The notes under the pieces were generated by a model. That model ran no database searches, was not told the origin of the DNA, and was given only the letters and a program-made list of their open reading frames with translations. The translations under genes and the position numbers were made by a program. From Crocosphaera sp. UHCC 0190 (GTDB lineage Bacteria > Cyanobacteriota > Cyanobacteriia > Cyanobacteriales > Microcystaceae), in NCBI RefSeq assembly GCF_034932065.1, contig NZ_JAYGHP010000010.1:1-64000 (forward strand): 64,000 bases of DNA. Direction: 5' to 3'. Position 1 is the stretch's first letter. Every line of letters begins with the position of its first letter. Positions 7,881 through 17,437 of this stretch are shown here, in pieces.

Positions 7881-9959
7881 CTAAGAAACCGTTGTTAAAA
7901 AGTTTTGATAAACTATCTCAATACTTTGAGATTCGCCCTTAACTTCTTGTTCTAATTGTGTCAATCTTTCGATTTCCTTTTCTTGATTAATTTCATGGGA
8001 TTCCTTTTGTTTGACTAAATTGTCTAACTCAGACTTGCGAGATTGAATGTCATCATTCATCCTTTCAGTAATCTGTTTTTCATAGCCATCAAAACACTCT
8101 TTAATTGCATCATACACCCTTGGAGACTGTTCTTGAGCAATTTTAGGTAAATGTTTAATTAACTCTTTCTTAGCCACTTTTACTAATTCTTTACGAGCTT
8201 GATCTGCTTGTAACATTCCCACGCCAAACCCTAAGAAAGCTAAACTAATTGGCCCTAAAATTATCCCAGTTAAGGCAGTAATAATTGCACCTACACCGAA
8301 TACAGTAATAAAGTTAAGAATGATGTTTTTCCAATCAAAACCTGCACCGGCCATGGCCACTCCTGCAATATTTCCTCTCGCTAAAGAAAAGATTCCTGCC
8401 GCCCATTTTGCCCAACTAGGTGAGTGATCACCTTGAGAAGAATCAGAGATATTTGGTAAGGTAGTTCCTGTTAATTTTTCTGTAATTCTATCCGTAACTT
8501 TGGTATAAGAATCGCCGTAACTTGTGGCAATGTTAGAAAGTTGTAAAAAAGCAGAATCCATTTCTTTTTCAGCCGTTTTACTCCAATCAGCTATCCGATC
8601 ACTAATATATTTTTCAAAGGCTTGTCTTAATTCTTGTTCAAAGGCTTCTCGTTTTCCACTGGATAAGAAATCAAGGAAATTTAGGTTAGGTTGATAATGG
8701 GTAAAATCAGACTCAAAGGTATTTCCTAGATTCAATACATAGTCACGAAAAGAATCAGCAATAATTCTGGCTTTTTCATCTCTAATTTCTCTAATTTCTC
8801 CTTTAAATTGCTCCTGAATTTGATTCAAAATTTTAAATTCAGGTTCGACTGAATTAATTTGTATTTTTAATTCTTCCACATCTTTTTGTAATAGGGGAAT
8901 ACGACGTTCAACCGCTTCCCTCACATGACTAGATGCTTGTCTTGCTAAGGTTAATGCTTGTCGAAATTCAGCGATCGCTCTTTCTTTCGTCAAAAAAGTA
9001 TTAAGAGCCATTAAAAAAGCAGAAAATCCCGTATCTTTAAGGGGAGCATCAGGATTTTTTAAACGTTGTCTTAAGGCAGTTAAAGCGGAAATTTCAAAGA
9101 CTCGCTCATCATAGAGATTATAACCATCAATCTGACAATATTCTGCGAGGTTAGCATGAAAAACTTTTCTTAATTTTCCCTCAGCTTCGGCTAACTCGTC
9201 GGGGTCATCTGGATCAATTAAACTTTCCTTAACTTGATCCCAAGCATTAATTAAAAAGAAAATACTTAACCCTCGATCTTTAATATAATTTTCGAGATAA
9301 CGACGCTCTCCTAAGGTACAAGGTTGAGAAGCTCTCATCACAAACAAAATGGCATGACAATTATTAATATATCCTAAAGATAATTCATTGCGGGCTTCTG
9401 TATCATTAAGTCCAGGACTATCGACAATTTCAATCCCTTTTTCTAATAAGGGTAAGGGATATTCAACCACCGCATAATCTACAGTGGGAAAGGCTTGTTT
9501 TTTTTCCCTTTCTAATTGTTTTGCTTCTGAGGGATCGATGGTATAACGGTCTTTAAAGGTCTTATAATCAATCTTTTGGGGGGATGTTCCATCATTAAAG
9601 TAAACTGTTACCTGCTTCTCTTTTCCATAGCGAACAATAGTTAATAAAGCGGTACAAGGATTAACATCACTTGGCAATAAATTTTCCCCAATTAACGCAT
9701 TTAAAAAGGTACTTTTTCCCCGCTTCATATCTCCTAAAACTAACAGACGGAACACACATTCCCGTAAATTTTTACTGACTTTACTGAGATCTTCAATATC
9801 TCGATGAAGTTCTAATTTACCTGATAGATTTTCTCCGAGAGATTCCCCTTTTTCTAAGGTATCGGCAATTTGAGTTAAATGAGAAGAAATCTTAGAACGA
9901 ACCTGACTAACCCGTTCGAGATCTTGGAGTAAAATAGTTGTTTCAGTGTGAGTCGTCAT
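7881..9959 (-). CDS. bacterial dynamin-like protein (BDLP)
   Basis: A 692-residue GTPase that closely matches the Nostoc punctiforme BDLP of known structure, as I recall that sequence, over its whole length (693 aa there). Visible blocks are the P-loop VLGDMKRGKSTFLNALIG (about 73-90), ENLLPSDVNPCTALLT (switch I), DSPGLNDTEARNELS (switch II) and the RASQPCTLGERRYLE region. Long stalk helices follow, then a hydrophobic paddle (FGVGAIITALTGIILGPISL, about 553-572). Family members bind lipid and tubulate membranes on nucleotide binding. It is followed by a second dynamin gene and preceded by a small membrane protein gene, all on the minus strand. Confidence 0.95.
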   Translation of the reverse strand: MTTHTETTILLQDLERVSQVRSKISSHLTQIADTLEKGESLGENLSGKLELHRDIEDLSKVSKNLRECVFRLLVLGDMKRGKSTFLNALIGENLLPSDVNPCTALLTIVRYGKEKQVTVYFNDGTSPQKIDYKTFKDRYTIDPSEAKQLEREKKQAFPTVDYAVVEYPLPLLEKGIEIVDSPGLNDTEARNELSLGYINNCHAILFVMRASQPCTLGERRYLENYIKDRGLSIFFLINAWDQVKESLIDPDDPDELAEAEGKLRKVFHANLAEYCQIDGYNLYDERVFEISALTALRQRLKNPDAPLKDTGFSAFLMALNTFLTKERAIAEFRQALTLARQASSHVREAVERRIPLLQKDVEELKIQINSVEPEFKILNQIQEQFKGEIREIRDEKARIIADSFRDYVLNLGNTFESDFTHYQPNLNFLDFLSSGKREAFEQELRQAFEKYISDRIADWSKTAEKEMDSAFLQLSNIATSYGDSYTKVTDRITEKLTGTTLPNISDSSQGDHSPSWAKWAAGIFSLARGNIAGVAMAGAGFDWKNIILNFITVFGVGAIITALTGIILGPISLAFLGFGVGMLQADQARKELVKVAKKELIKHLPKIAQEQSPRVYDAIKECFDGYEKQITERMNDDIQSRKSELDNLVKQKESHEINQEKEIERLTQLEQEVKGESQSIEIVYQNFLTTVS

Positions 9960-9998
9960 AAAAAAAGCCTAATCAATGAATAAGAACAAAAATAATCT

Positions 9999-10337
9999 TT
10001 ATTTGGCGGAGTTATCGCCTTCTATAAAGAGCTTATAAGAAGCCCAAGAAATAGCCCCAATCATGATCCCCAAAGCTAACCAAGAGGCAATTCTAATGGC
10101 GACAAAAACCGTTACCATTAGGACAAAACACTTGGCAATTAGGATTATTTTTCTTGGCCAAGCTTTTCCTTTTTTGGCCGTTGGCTCATTTTTTTGGGTT
10201 TGATAAAGGGGTGGTTCTTGCGCTTGACTTTCTCGAAAAATTTCCATTTCTAACTCTCGCAAGCGCAATTCTTGTTCCTTTTCAAACAGTATTTTTTCTC
10301 GCTGATCTAAATCTGGATTATTTTCGCTATCTATCAT
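9999..10337 (-). CDS. small membrane protein with N-terminal coiled coil
   Basis: A 112-residue protein. The first half is highly charged and likely helical (QREKILFEKEQELRLRELEM). The second half has two hydrophobic segments (about residues 65-80 and 82-100). It sits 39 bases upstream of BDLP in the same direction, so it may be the first gene of the dynamin operon and could be an adaptor. I recognise no family. Confidence 0.65.
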   Translation of the reverse strand: MIDSENNPDLDQREKILFEKEQELRLRELEMEIFRESQAQEPPLYQTQKNEPTAKKGKAWPRKIILIAKCFVLMVTVFVAIRIASWLALGIMIGAISWASYKLFIEGDNSAK

Positions 10338-10441
10338 TAGAGATGAGGAACCCTATAATTTTTAACTTTGACAAACTTAGGGTTCCCAAAAATTACGGAT
10401 AAATAACACCAACCCTCAAACAACTTAATGATTGATTATTC

Positions 10442-11071
10442 TTAACCCTTAACGGCTTCAGATTTCGTAACAATTTCCAGAATTTGCTTATGAGCCTCTG
10501 AATTAAATAGAGAATCTACGCAAACCTGGGCCACTTTTTGTCGAGGAATACTGCCCTCAAACAGCGTATCCTCGGATGACATCAAAATCGGCTCTGAGTT
10601 ATCTTGATTCTTAAGGCCACCAGGTCGGACAATTGTGTAATTTAAGCCACTGTTTTGAAGGTAAGTTTCTGCCTGTTTTTTCCAAAATAAAACCAACCAA
10701 AAAAGATTTAAGGGATGAAAAAATTGAGAAACACAGAGAGAAGAAACTAACACAAACTGTTCAATTCCTTGCGTTTTAGCGACGTTGACCAAGTTTTTTG
10801 TACCTTCATAGTCCACCTGATAGGGGCCGCTAGGATTAAGACTCGGCCTGGCACCAGTAGCACAGAGTAAAACAGTGCAGTCTGCGATCGCCTTTGTGAG
10901 ACTGTCGGAGTTAAGAACATCACCCACCACTAACTCCGCTTCCGGGGGCAAAATTTGTTTCCCTAAGTCTAGATCACGGACTAAGGCCTTGACAGGAATC
11001 TGACGCTTAACTAATTCCTGTACAATGCGCCTTCCCGTTTCTCCTGTGGCTCCTGCGACCAATGCCTTCAT
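10442..11071 (-). CDS. NmrA-like atypical SDR, NAD(P)-binding
   Basis: A single-domain Rossmann protein of about 209 residues. It starts KALVAGATGETGRRIVQEL with the GxxGxxG pattern of atypical short-chain dehydrogenases and has VVGDVLN and VLVSSLCVS as strand ends. There is no classic YxxxK pair, which fits NmrA/Ycf39/Tic62-like sensors or assembly factors more than an ordinary dehydrogenase. The GTG at 11077 would add two residues; the ATG at 11071 gives the canonical start next to the first strand. Confidence 0.82.
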   Translation of the reverse strand: MKALVAGATGETGRRIVQELVKRQIPVKALVRDLDLGKQILPPEAELVVGDVLNSDSLTKAIADCTVLLCATGARPSLNPSGPYQVDYEGTKNLVNVAKTQGIEQFVLVSSLCVSQFFHPLNLFWLVLFWKKQAETYLQNSGLNYTIVRPGGLKNQDNSEPILMSSEDTLFEGSIPRQKVAQVCVDSLFNSEAHKQILEIVTKSEAVKG

Positions 11072-11219
11072 CGTCACACTCCTGATAGTTGATTTAGAAT
11101 CGATAATGTAACATTTCTTTATTGTATAAAGTTATATTACTTCCGTCAGCGTTCAGGAGTTTGATCCACCTACTATCACACCCACAGTCAACCGTAAACT
11201 AAACTTTCAGGGAATCGTT

Positions 11220-11963
11220 ATGCAGTGTCAATGGCTCAATAATTATCCAAATGACCTTTCTGATGAGTCTTTAGAGCAGATCTCAGGGAAAAACAGTTCG
11301 GAACAACTCGAAGGGACTCCGGTTCATTTTCAAACCCGGTTTATGGGATATATGGAGATGTACAGCGATGCTTCAACGGTGGCCGACTATCTCAATGCTC
11401 ATCAGGGTTGGTTTTGTCGTTGTGCTGCCCCGATGAAAACCCAAGCCATTGGCAATAACGGTTATATTTTAACGGTGGGACGATTTGGTTCTTTTGGTTA
11501 TGACCTTGAACCTAAAATGGCCGTTGTCTTGGAACCCCCAGAAAATGGGGTTTATTTGATGCACAGTATTCCTATTCCTGATGAACCCAATTTAGGCTAT
11601 GAAGTGGATTATCAAGCATCTATGATAATTAGAGAAATTCCCTCTGACTTCAGACAGTTTGAGTTAGAAAAAGCCTTTAAAAAACACAATATTGCTCAAC
11701 TACCGGAAAAAATTACCAAAGTTGAATGGCAGTTAGAAATGGATGTGGCGGTTCAATTTCCCAAATTTATTCAGAAGCTACCTTTATCGATGATTCAAAA
11801 AACGGGCGATCGCTTATTAACTCAAATTGTCCGTCAAATTTCTCCCCGTCTGACTCATAAGGTACAGCAAGATTTTCATGTAGGACAAAATCTTCCCATT
11901 CCCCCAAAAAACAGCCGTCATTTGGAAAAGATTGAGACAATGGAGGAAGAAATGGCAGCATAA
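11220..11963 (+). CDS. DUF1997 family protein
   Basis: A 247-residue protein of the DUF1997 family, found in cyanobacteria and chloroplasts. The segments VHFQTRFMGYMEMYSD, YLNAHQGWFCRCAAPM and GYILTVGRFGSFGYDLEP match the pattern I know for this family, whose fold resembles a lipid-binding SRPBCC-like domain. The C-terminal 50 residues are basic and likely disordered. No function is established. Monocistronic by spacing. Confidence 0.85.
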   Translation: MQCQWLNNYPNDLSDESLEQISGKNSSEQLEGTPVHFQTRFMGYMEMYSDASTVADYLNAHQGWFCRCAAPMKTQAIGNNGYILTVGRFGSFGYDLEPKMAVVLEPPENGVYLMHSIPIPDEPNLGYEVDYQASMIIREIPSDFRQFELEKAFKKHNIAQLPEKITKVEWQLEMDVAVQFPKFIQKLPLSMIQKTGDRLLTQIVRQISPRLTHKVQQDFHVGQNLPIPPKNSRHLEKIETMEEEMAA

Positions 11964-12014
11964 TATACTAAAACCTATTTCCAATGCGTTTTAAGTAGAT
12001 GGTTATAAGTAAAA

Positions 12015-12039
12015 GTAGGGTGGGCATTGCCCACCCTAC
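12015..12039. repeat. intergenic palindrome, GGTGGGCATTGCCCACC family
   Basis: A perfect 25-bp palindrome with arms GTAGGGTGGGCA and TGCCCACCCTAC lies between the DUF1997 gene and the helicase gene. It is the most symmetrical of the four copies in the window. Confidence 0.9.
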
Positions 12040-12093
12040 ACTTTTGTTCGCTACACTAAAAGAACTAATCTTGACCCTTCAATAACGATTACC

Positions 12094-14451
12094 TTGAACG
12101 ATCAAATAATAACGGAAGAAGATTATCAACTGAAGAAACTGCGAGATAATTTACGTCCTGGACAACAACAATTAGCTGACTGGGAAGGGGGTAAAGTGGC
12201 GGTTTCTGCGGTACCTGGGGCGGGAAAATCCCATAGTCTTTCTGTCGCTGCTGCTATGGCGATCGCACGTTATCAACTTCATCCCAGAAAACAGTTAATT
12301 ATTGTTACTTATACCCGTTCCGCAGCAGCAGGAATTAAAGCCAAAATCAAGGAACGTCTCAAAGAATTAAAACGCCCCCAAACGGGGTTTATGGTACAAA
12401 CTTTACACGGTTTAGCCCTCAATATTGCCAGTCGTCATTCTGACTTATCTCAACTCAATTTAGAGACATCAACGGTTATTATTCCTACCCCAAGTCATCG
12501 GGTAATTAGAACTTGTGTCGAAAAGTGGATTAATCTTAATCCTCGTCGCTATCAAATCTTATTAGAAGGGTTTGAATTTGATGGAGAAGAAACGGAAAGA
12601 TTACGCCGTCAATCTGTGTTAAGAACAGAAGTTTTACCCCAGCTTGCCCATACCATTATTCGAGAGGCTAAAAGTTCAGGACTGACGGCGGAACAAGTGT
12701 GGAAATTAAGTCATTTTACCCCAGATAATTATGACATTTTAGCTATTGCTGCGGGGTTATATGAACAATATCAAATTGTCATGCGATCGCTGGATTTTAT
12801 TGATTATGATGACATGATTTTGGGGGCGTTAAATGTCTTAGATAATACCCAGATTCGTCAAATGTGGCAACAACAAGTCTTTGCTGTTTTTGAAGATGAA
12901 GCACAGGATTCTAGTCCCTTACAAGAACGATTAGTTTCGATTTTAGCTGCTCAGGAAAACAACTTAAATAATGAACCTAATTTAATTCGGGTAGGTGATC
13001 CTAATCAGGCGATTAATTCAACCTTTACCCCTGCTGATCCTGTCTATTTTAATTGGTTCTGTGAAACCTGCAAAAACCAAGATAAATTGGCGGTTATGAA
13101 CCAAGCAGGGCGTAGTAGTCTGATTATTATTGAGGCGGCTAATTTTGTATTACAATGGGTTAATAAACAATGGGAAATTGAAGCCTCAAAACTCAAAGAA
13201 AAGCGTTTAGAAGAAAGAACTCAAGAAGAAAAAAAAGAGGTTATTCCTTTTCGTTTACAAAATATAGATCCTGTCGATGAAAATGATCCTCAACCTGATG
13301 CAAATCCTGATCCAGTTGGAGAAGGATTAGAACTTTATCAACCGGATGATATTTATCACACTGTTGAATTAATTCGTCAAAGAGTCATCGAATTATTAAG
13401 CAAAAATCCTGAGCATAATGCGGCTATTTTAGTCAGAGAAAACCGTCAAGGTCGTTTCATCGCAGAAAGTTTAAAAGAACTGCCAAAATCCCATAATATT
13501 AGGGTTTATGAAGTGGGAGAATCAGAAAGATTTTCACAAATTCCCCAAGAAATTTTAAAGTTACTGCAATTTATTGATCGCCCCCATTCTCCCGATTATT
13601 TAAAAAGTGCTTTAGAAATTTTAGAAAAACGGGGTTTAATTGCTGCCCAAGATTTGAATGCTTTATCTACTTATCCCGAAAATTTTCTTTATCCTACGCC
13701 CCTAATTCCCGAACAAAAAAAACAAGTTTTAGAAGCTCGTAAATACTGTTGTAATCTACTACAAGCAAAATTAGAATTGCCCGATTATCAAGTGATTCCC
13801 TTTTTAGGAATGACCTTAAAATATACAGGGGCAGAATTAGCCACAGTCCAAAAACTTTCTGAGAGAATTGCTCAAGAATTAATCGGCAAAAATTCCCTAA
13901 GAAACATTATTAATACTCTCACAAATATTGTTAATTCAGAACAGTTTGAAGGAGTGGAAGAAGATAATGATGATCGCTATACAAGGGCCAATCAAGTTAC
14001 AATTATTACGATGCACAAATCCAAAGGATTAGATTGGGATTATGTCTTTCTTCCCTTCCTTCATGAAGATGTTTTACCTGGTAAACCTTGGGTTCCCGTT
14101 TCCTCTCAATTTTTAGGGAATTTTACCTTAGCAGAAGTGTCTCGCGCTCAAATTCGTGCTGCTGTTCATAGTCAATATATTAACCCAGAAGAAACCCCGA
14201 ATATTCCCCAAGCTTTAGACGCATGGGAAGAAGCACAACAACTAAAAAAAGCAGAAGAATTTCGTCTTCTTTATGTCGCAATGACCAGAGCAAAACGTCT
14301 TTTGTGGATGTCTGCGGCCAAGCAAGGGCCTTTTCGTTGGAGTGTTTTTAAAGGAGATGGAACAGTAAATTTACAAGCTAAAATTCCTTGTCCTATTTTA
14401 CCAATATTAATGGAAAGATTTCCGCAATCAGTTATAGAATATTTATTCTGA
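12094..14451 (+). CDS. UvrD/Rep-family ATP-dependent DNA helicase
   Basis: A 785-residue superfamily 1A helicase. Seen in order are a Q-like region (RPGQQQLADW), Walker A AVPGAGKSHSL (about residues 39-49), motif Ia (VTYTRSAAAGIKAKI), Walker B FEDEAQDSSPLQE, motif III-like VGDPNQAIN and the C-terminal motifs TIITMHKSKGLDWDYVF and LLYVAMTRAKRLL. An acidic insert around 390-410 (DPVDENDPQPDANPDP) is unusual. The start is TTG at 12094, because the next in-frame Met lies after Walker A. Likely a repair or replication-restart helicase specific to cyanobacteria; no nuclease domain is seen. Confidence 0.92.
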   Translation: MNDQIITEEDYQLKKLRDNLRPGQQQLADWEGGKVAVSAVPGAGKSHSLSVAAAMAIARYQLHPRKQLIIVTYTRSAAAGIKAKIKERLKELKRPQTGFMVQTLHGLALNIASRHSDLSQLNLETSTVIIPTPSHRVIRTCVEKWINLNPRRYQILLEGFEFDGEETERLRRQSVLRTEVLPQLAHTIIREAKSSGLTAEQVWKLSHFTPDNYDILAIAAGLYEQYQIVMRSLDFIDYDDMILGALNVLDNTQIRQMWQQQVFAVFEDEAQDSSPLQERLVSILAAQENNLNNEPNLIRVGDPNQAINSTFTPADPVYFNWFCETCKNQDKLAVMNQAGRSSLIIIEAANFVLQWVNKQWEIEASKLKEKRLEERTQEEKKEVIPFRLQNIDPVDENDPQPDANPDPVGEGLELYQPDDIYHTVELIRQRVIELLSKNPEHNAAILVRENRQGRFIAESLKELPKSHNIRVYEVGESERFSQIPQEILKLLQFIDRPHSPDYLKSALEILEKRGLIAAQDLNALSTYPENFLYPTPLIPEQKKQVLEARKYCCNLLQAKLELPDYQVIPFLGMTLKYTGAELATVQKLSERIAQELIGKNSLRNIINTLTNIVNSEQFEGVEEDNDDRYTRANQVTIITMHKSKGLDWDYVFLPFLHEDVLPGKPWVPVSSQFLGNFTLAEVSRAQIRAAVHSQYINPEETPNIPQALDAWEEAQQLKKAEEFRLLYVAMTRAKRLLWMSAAKQGPFRWSVFKGDGTVNLQAKIPCPILPILMERFPQSVIEYLF

Positions 14452-14500
14452 GAAAAATGATTTAGGATTGTTATAGTTAAAAATTAAGTTTTATTGAGAT

Positions 14501-14524
14501 AAGGTGGGCAATGCCCACCCTACG
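14501..14524. repeat. intergenic palindrome, GGTGGGCAATGCCCACC family
   Basis: A 24-bp near-perfect palindrome (AAGGTGGGCAATGCCCACCC then TACG) lies between the convergent helicase and hemF genes and probably forms the shared hairpin of both transcripts. Confidence 0.88.
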
Positions 14525-14525
14525 T

Positions 14526-15557
14526 TTAAGCTTGCCAATTTGCCCAATCTTGCGGTTTTAAGAATACCTCATATAATTCAGATTCTGGGGTATTGGGTTC
14601 AGGAGAATAACTGTATTCCCAACGAACTAAGGGAGGTAAAGACATTAAAATTGACTCAGTGCGTCCATTAGTTTGTAAGCCAAAAATAGTACCGCGATCG
14701 TATACTAAATTAAACTCAACATAACGGCCCCGTCGATATAATTGAAATTGACGTTCTCTGTCTCCATATTCAAGATTACGGCGTTTTTCAACAATAGGAA
14801 GATAGGCCGGTAAAAATGACCGTCCACAGTCATTAACAAAGGCAAATAAATCTTCCCAAGTACGGGGTTCTGAAGCCGGAAGTTGATTACTATAGATAGC
14901 AGCTTCTTGATCAGGATGAGGGCCACGATATAAGGGGTCATTACCATCTTGATAATCAAAGAAAATACCGCCAACCCCACGCATTTCTTGACGATGTTTC
15001 AGATAGAAATATTCATCACACCAAGGTTTAAATACAGGATAATACTGAGGATGATGTTTGTCACAAGCTTGCTTGAGGGTTTGATGAAAATGGGCCGCAT
15101 CTTCAGCAAAGGGGTAATAGGGAGTTAAATCAATACCTCCCCCAAACCACCAAACCGGCCCCGCTTCAAAATAGCGATAATTGAGGTGAACAGTGGGAAT
15201 ATAGGGGTTACGGGGATGGAGTACCATAGATGTTCCCGTCGCATAGAAACCATGGCCCGCAGCTTCAGGACGCTGTTTTAAAATCGAAGGAGGTAATTCT
15301 TGTCCCCAAACCTCAGAGAAATTTACCCCACCTTGTTCTAACAAATTACCGTCTCTGAGAACGCGAGAACGGCCGCCGCCCCCTTCTTCCCGTTCCCAAC
15401 TATCTTCTTGAAATTTATTACCTCCATCTGCTGCTTCTAAACCGTTGCAGATTTCATCCTGGAGGGTTTTCATAAACTGACTCACCCGTGTTTTTGCATC
15501 AGCAGGGGGGACAGAAGCGGTCTGAGGGGTAGTAAGATCGGTTGTTAAAGGGGTCAT
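14526..15557 (-). CDS. hemF: oxygen-dependent coproporphyrinogen III oxidase
   Basis: Converts coproporphyrinogen III to protoporphyrinogen IX in heme and chlorophyll synthesis. The 343-residue length is normal. Signature blocks are [60 protein letters not shown] and [16 protein letters not shown], which match HemF and not the radical-SAM HemN. It stands alone on the minus strand; hemA, the first committed step, lies at 26.4 kb. Confidence 0.97.
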   Translation of the reverse strand: MTPLTTDLTTPQTASVPPADAKTRVSQFMKTLQDEICNGLEAADGGNKFQEDSWEREEGGGGRSRVLRDGNLLEQGGVNFSEVWGQELPPSILKQRPEAAGHGFYATGTSMVLHPRNPYIPTVHLNYRYFEAGPVWWFGGGIDLTPYYPFAEDAAHFHQTLKQACDKHHPQYYPVFKPWCDEYFYLKHRQEMRGVGGIFFDYQDGNDPLYRGPHPDQEAAIYSNQLPASEPRTWEDLFAFVNDCGRSFLPAYLPIVEKRRNLEYGDRERQFQLYRRGRYVEFNLVYDRGTIFGLQTNGRTESILMSLPPLVRWEYSYSPEPNTPESELYEVFLKPQDWANWQA

Positions 15558-15717
15558 AATCTCGATGTAAGTCTGGTAAATAGAACCATACAGTGACCAG
15601 TCACAAAGTTCTCTTTAATCAATCTACGGCTTGCTTGAGTCTTTAAGCTAGACTTCAAAATGTATCTTAATATTCCAAGACTCCCCAGGGGATGGTCGAT
15701 CCTTTACAATAATAAAC

Positions 15718-16227
15718 TTGCCGGAGCATTCTTGCGGGAGGCAGATTGTGATCCTCAATTTTTCGTTAAAGTTAATTTTTGCTAAAGGTAAATTGTTATG
15801 CAGTTTTTCCCTTTATAAGCGATATCGCGCCATGAGTACGGCACCTGCGGACGTACTTTGGCACAAATTGATCGATTTAGCAGATGTTTCTTGGCATCCT
15901 TTATTCTCCAAAACCAATGTTCCCTTGGGACTCATTGCTAAACCGGGATTAATTTATCAAGTTGTGACCCGTTTAACCCCTATTCCCATTCGTTTGTTTG
16001 TGGAAAATGTCCGTCCTGGAGAGTTATTAAGTCTTCGGGTGTTGACTATTCCTGGGATGGAACAAAAGATTACTTATCACGTAGAATCGACTCTATGCGG
16101 TACTTATATCTCTTACTCTGTGACCCTGAGAGGGTGGTTATCTCCGGTCATTTGGTGGCTAATTAAACCCTATTCTGCCCGTGTTGCGACTGAATTGGCC
16201 AATGCAGCAGAACGTTTATTGGCTTAG
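15718..16227 (+). CDS. SRPBCC-fold protein (polyketide cyclase-like)
   Basis: Up to 169 residues. The core, from about residue 30 onward (STAPADVLWHKLIDLADVS), has the pattern of a START-like ligand-binding domain: an alpha-1 helix after the first strand, PFPxxL-like loops and a long C-terminal helix (LIKPYSARVATELANAAERL). The start is uncertain. TTG at 15718, a GTG near 15748, a TTG near 15792 and ATG at 15831 are all in frame. Since the strand CSFSLYKRYRA before the ATG seems to belong to the fold, one of the upstream starts is preferred. Function unknown. Confidence 0.75.
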   Translation: MPEHSCGRQIVILNFSLKLIFAKGKLLCSFSLYKRYRAMSTAPADVLWHKLIDLADVSWHPLFSKTNVPLGLIAKPGLIYQVVTRLTPIPIRLFVENVRPGELLSLRVLTIPGMEQKITYHVESTLCGTYISYSVTLRGWLSPVIWWLIKPYSARVATELANAAERLLA

Positions 16228-16652
16228 TTTTCGTCTTCTTGGTCTTTGAGTCGTTCTCGTAAGCGATGTAAATGCTTGGTACTGTCAACAGGAAATCTAG
16301 GAGATGGTAGTTCGTTGTTGGGCCAACCTGATAAGTCAAAACAGGTACAAACAGAGTCAATGACACCAGCAACGGCCATAGGAATGGGTAAATCACATCT
16401 GGGACAGTCGATAATATCCCAAGCGGGACTTAATAATTCTTGAATGGTTTGTTGTGTCCCTTCTAAATAGCAGTCAGCATCTGTGAAAAGAATTTTTTGC
16501 CAACATTGTTCAAATTCTGCGGAATAATTATTTCCGGCAAAAATCTTCTTCGGACACAGGGTTTCTCGTCGTTTCGGGAATTTTACTCCTTTACCCAATT
16601 GAAACCAATGGGCCAGATATTTTTTAACTTGTTCTTGGGATGCCATACTCAT
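16224..16652 (-). CDS. conserved cyanobacterial protein with Cys pairs
   Basis: A protein of about 142 residues that I cannot name. It contains a CPRCDLPIP motif about residue 95 and a CTCFDLSGW motif about 20 residues further, which together could bind one zinc. The N-terminal half is helical. I choose the ATG at 16652; a TTG at 16673 would add seven residues. Its stop overlaps the end of the convergent SRPBCC gene by four bases. Confidence 0.7.
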   Translation of the reverse strand: MSMASQEQVKKYLAHWFQLGKGVKFPKRRETLCPKKIFAGNNYSAEFEQCWQKILFTDADCYLEGTQQTIQELLSPAWDIIDCPRCDLPIPMAVAGVIDSVCTCFDLSGWPNNELPSPRFPVDSTKHLHRLRERLKDQEDEN

Positions 16653-16744
16653 AAAATTTTCCGGATCACTCAACTGATCCCATGCTAAGTTTTACTCTTA
16701 CCTTGTCATAGGTGGATTATTGATCATTGAGAATTCAGGATGTT

Positions 16745-17323
16745 TTAATATCCTTCTGCTCCTACCTTCTTTAAAGGTTGCCCCAAAACACTCAAATTTA
16801 AGGCGTGTCCCCCGACTACTAAATAAACTGTATCAGCTAAGGTTCCTAATTGACGGGTTAAATGACCCAAGCGATCGCGGAATTGTCGTCCCAAGGGATA
16901 AGCAGGAACTACTCCCCACCCTGTTTCTTCCGCCACAAAAATCAGATCCACAGATGCTTGTTGTACACTGTTAAGTAATTGGATGGTCGTCTCTTGCCAA
17001 GTGGCCTCATCTGCTTCTAACCCATTAGCAACCCAGGTTCCCAAAGAATCAATTAATAAACACTGAGGGGAAACCCCTTGCTCAATGGTGGCAGCAAGGG
17101 CATAAGGCACAGAAAGGGTCTGCCATTCAGGGGGCCGACGACGGCGATGATTTTCCAGACGAGTTTGCCATTCGGGATCATCGGGATTTTCTAAGGCCGT
17201 CGCCACATAAATAATGGGTTTGTCCAACTTTCTAGCGAGGGTTTCGGCCCATTCACTTTTACCCGAACGAGCAGCCCCGGTGACTAGAATAAGGTGTTGA
17301 GGAGAAACTCTTTGCTGAATCAT
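16745..17323 (-). CDS. cobU: adenosylcobinamide kinase / GTP:adenosylcobinamide-phosphate guanylyltransferase
   Basis: Bifunctional CobU/CobP enzyme of the late cobalamin pathway. It phosphorylates adenosylcobinamide and then adds GMP. The 192-residue protein starts with LILVTGAARSGKSEWAE, the CobU P-loop, followed by YVATALENPDDPEWQTRLE and HRRRRPPEW (the family guanylate-site region with a histidine) and a late EETGWGVVP block. No other cobalamin gene lies in the window. Confidence 0.95.
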   Translation of the reverse strand: MIQQRVSPQHLILVTGAARSGKSEWAETLARKLDKPIIYVATALENPDDPEWQTRLENHRRRRPPEWQTLSVPYALAATIEQGVSPQCLLIDSLGTWVANGLEADEATWQETTIQLLNSVQQASVDLIFVAEETGWGVVPAYPLGRQFRDRLGHLTRQLGTLADTVYLVVGGHALNLSVLGQPLKKVGAEGY

Positions 17324-17437
17324 TACAATTTATTAATATAATGGAGCAGTGGGCAACCCTGTCCAGTTTTGTCTTTCTTGTCGATGATGTCCTTTACTGC
17401 TTGACATCCATATTAACCCTTAACTCCCTCTGTGCGA

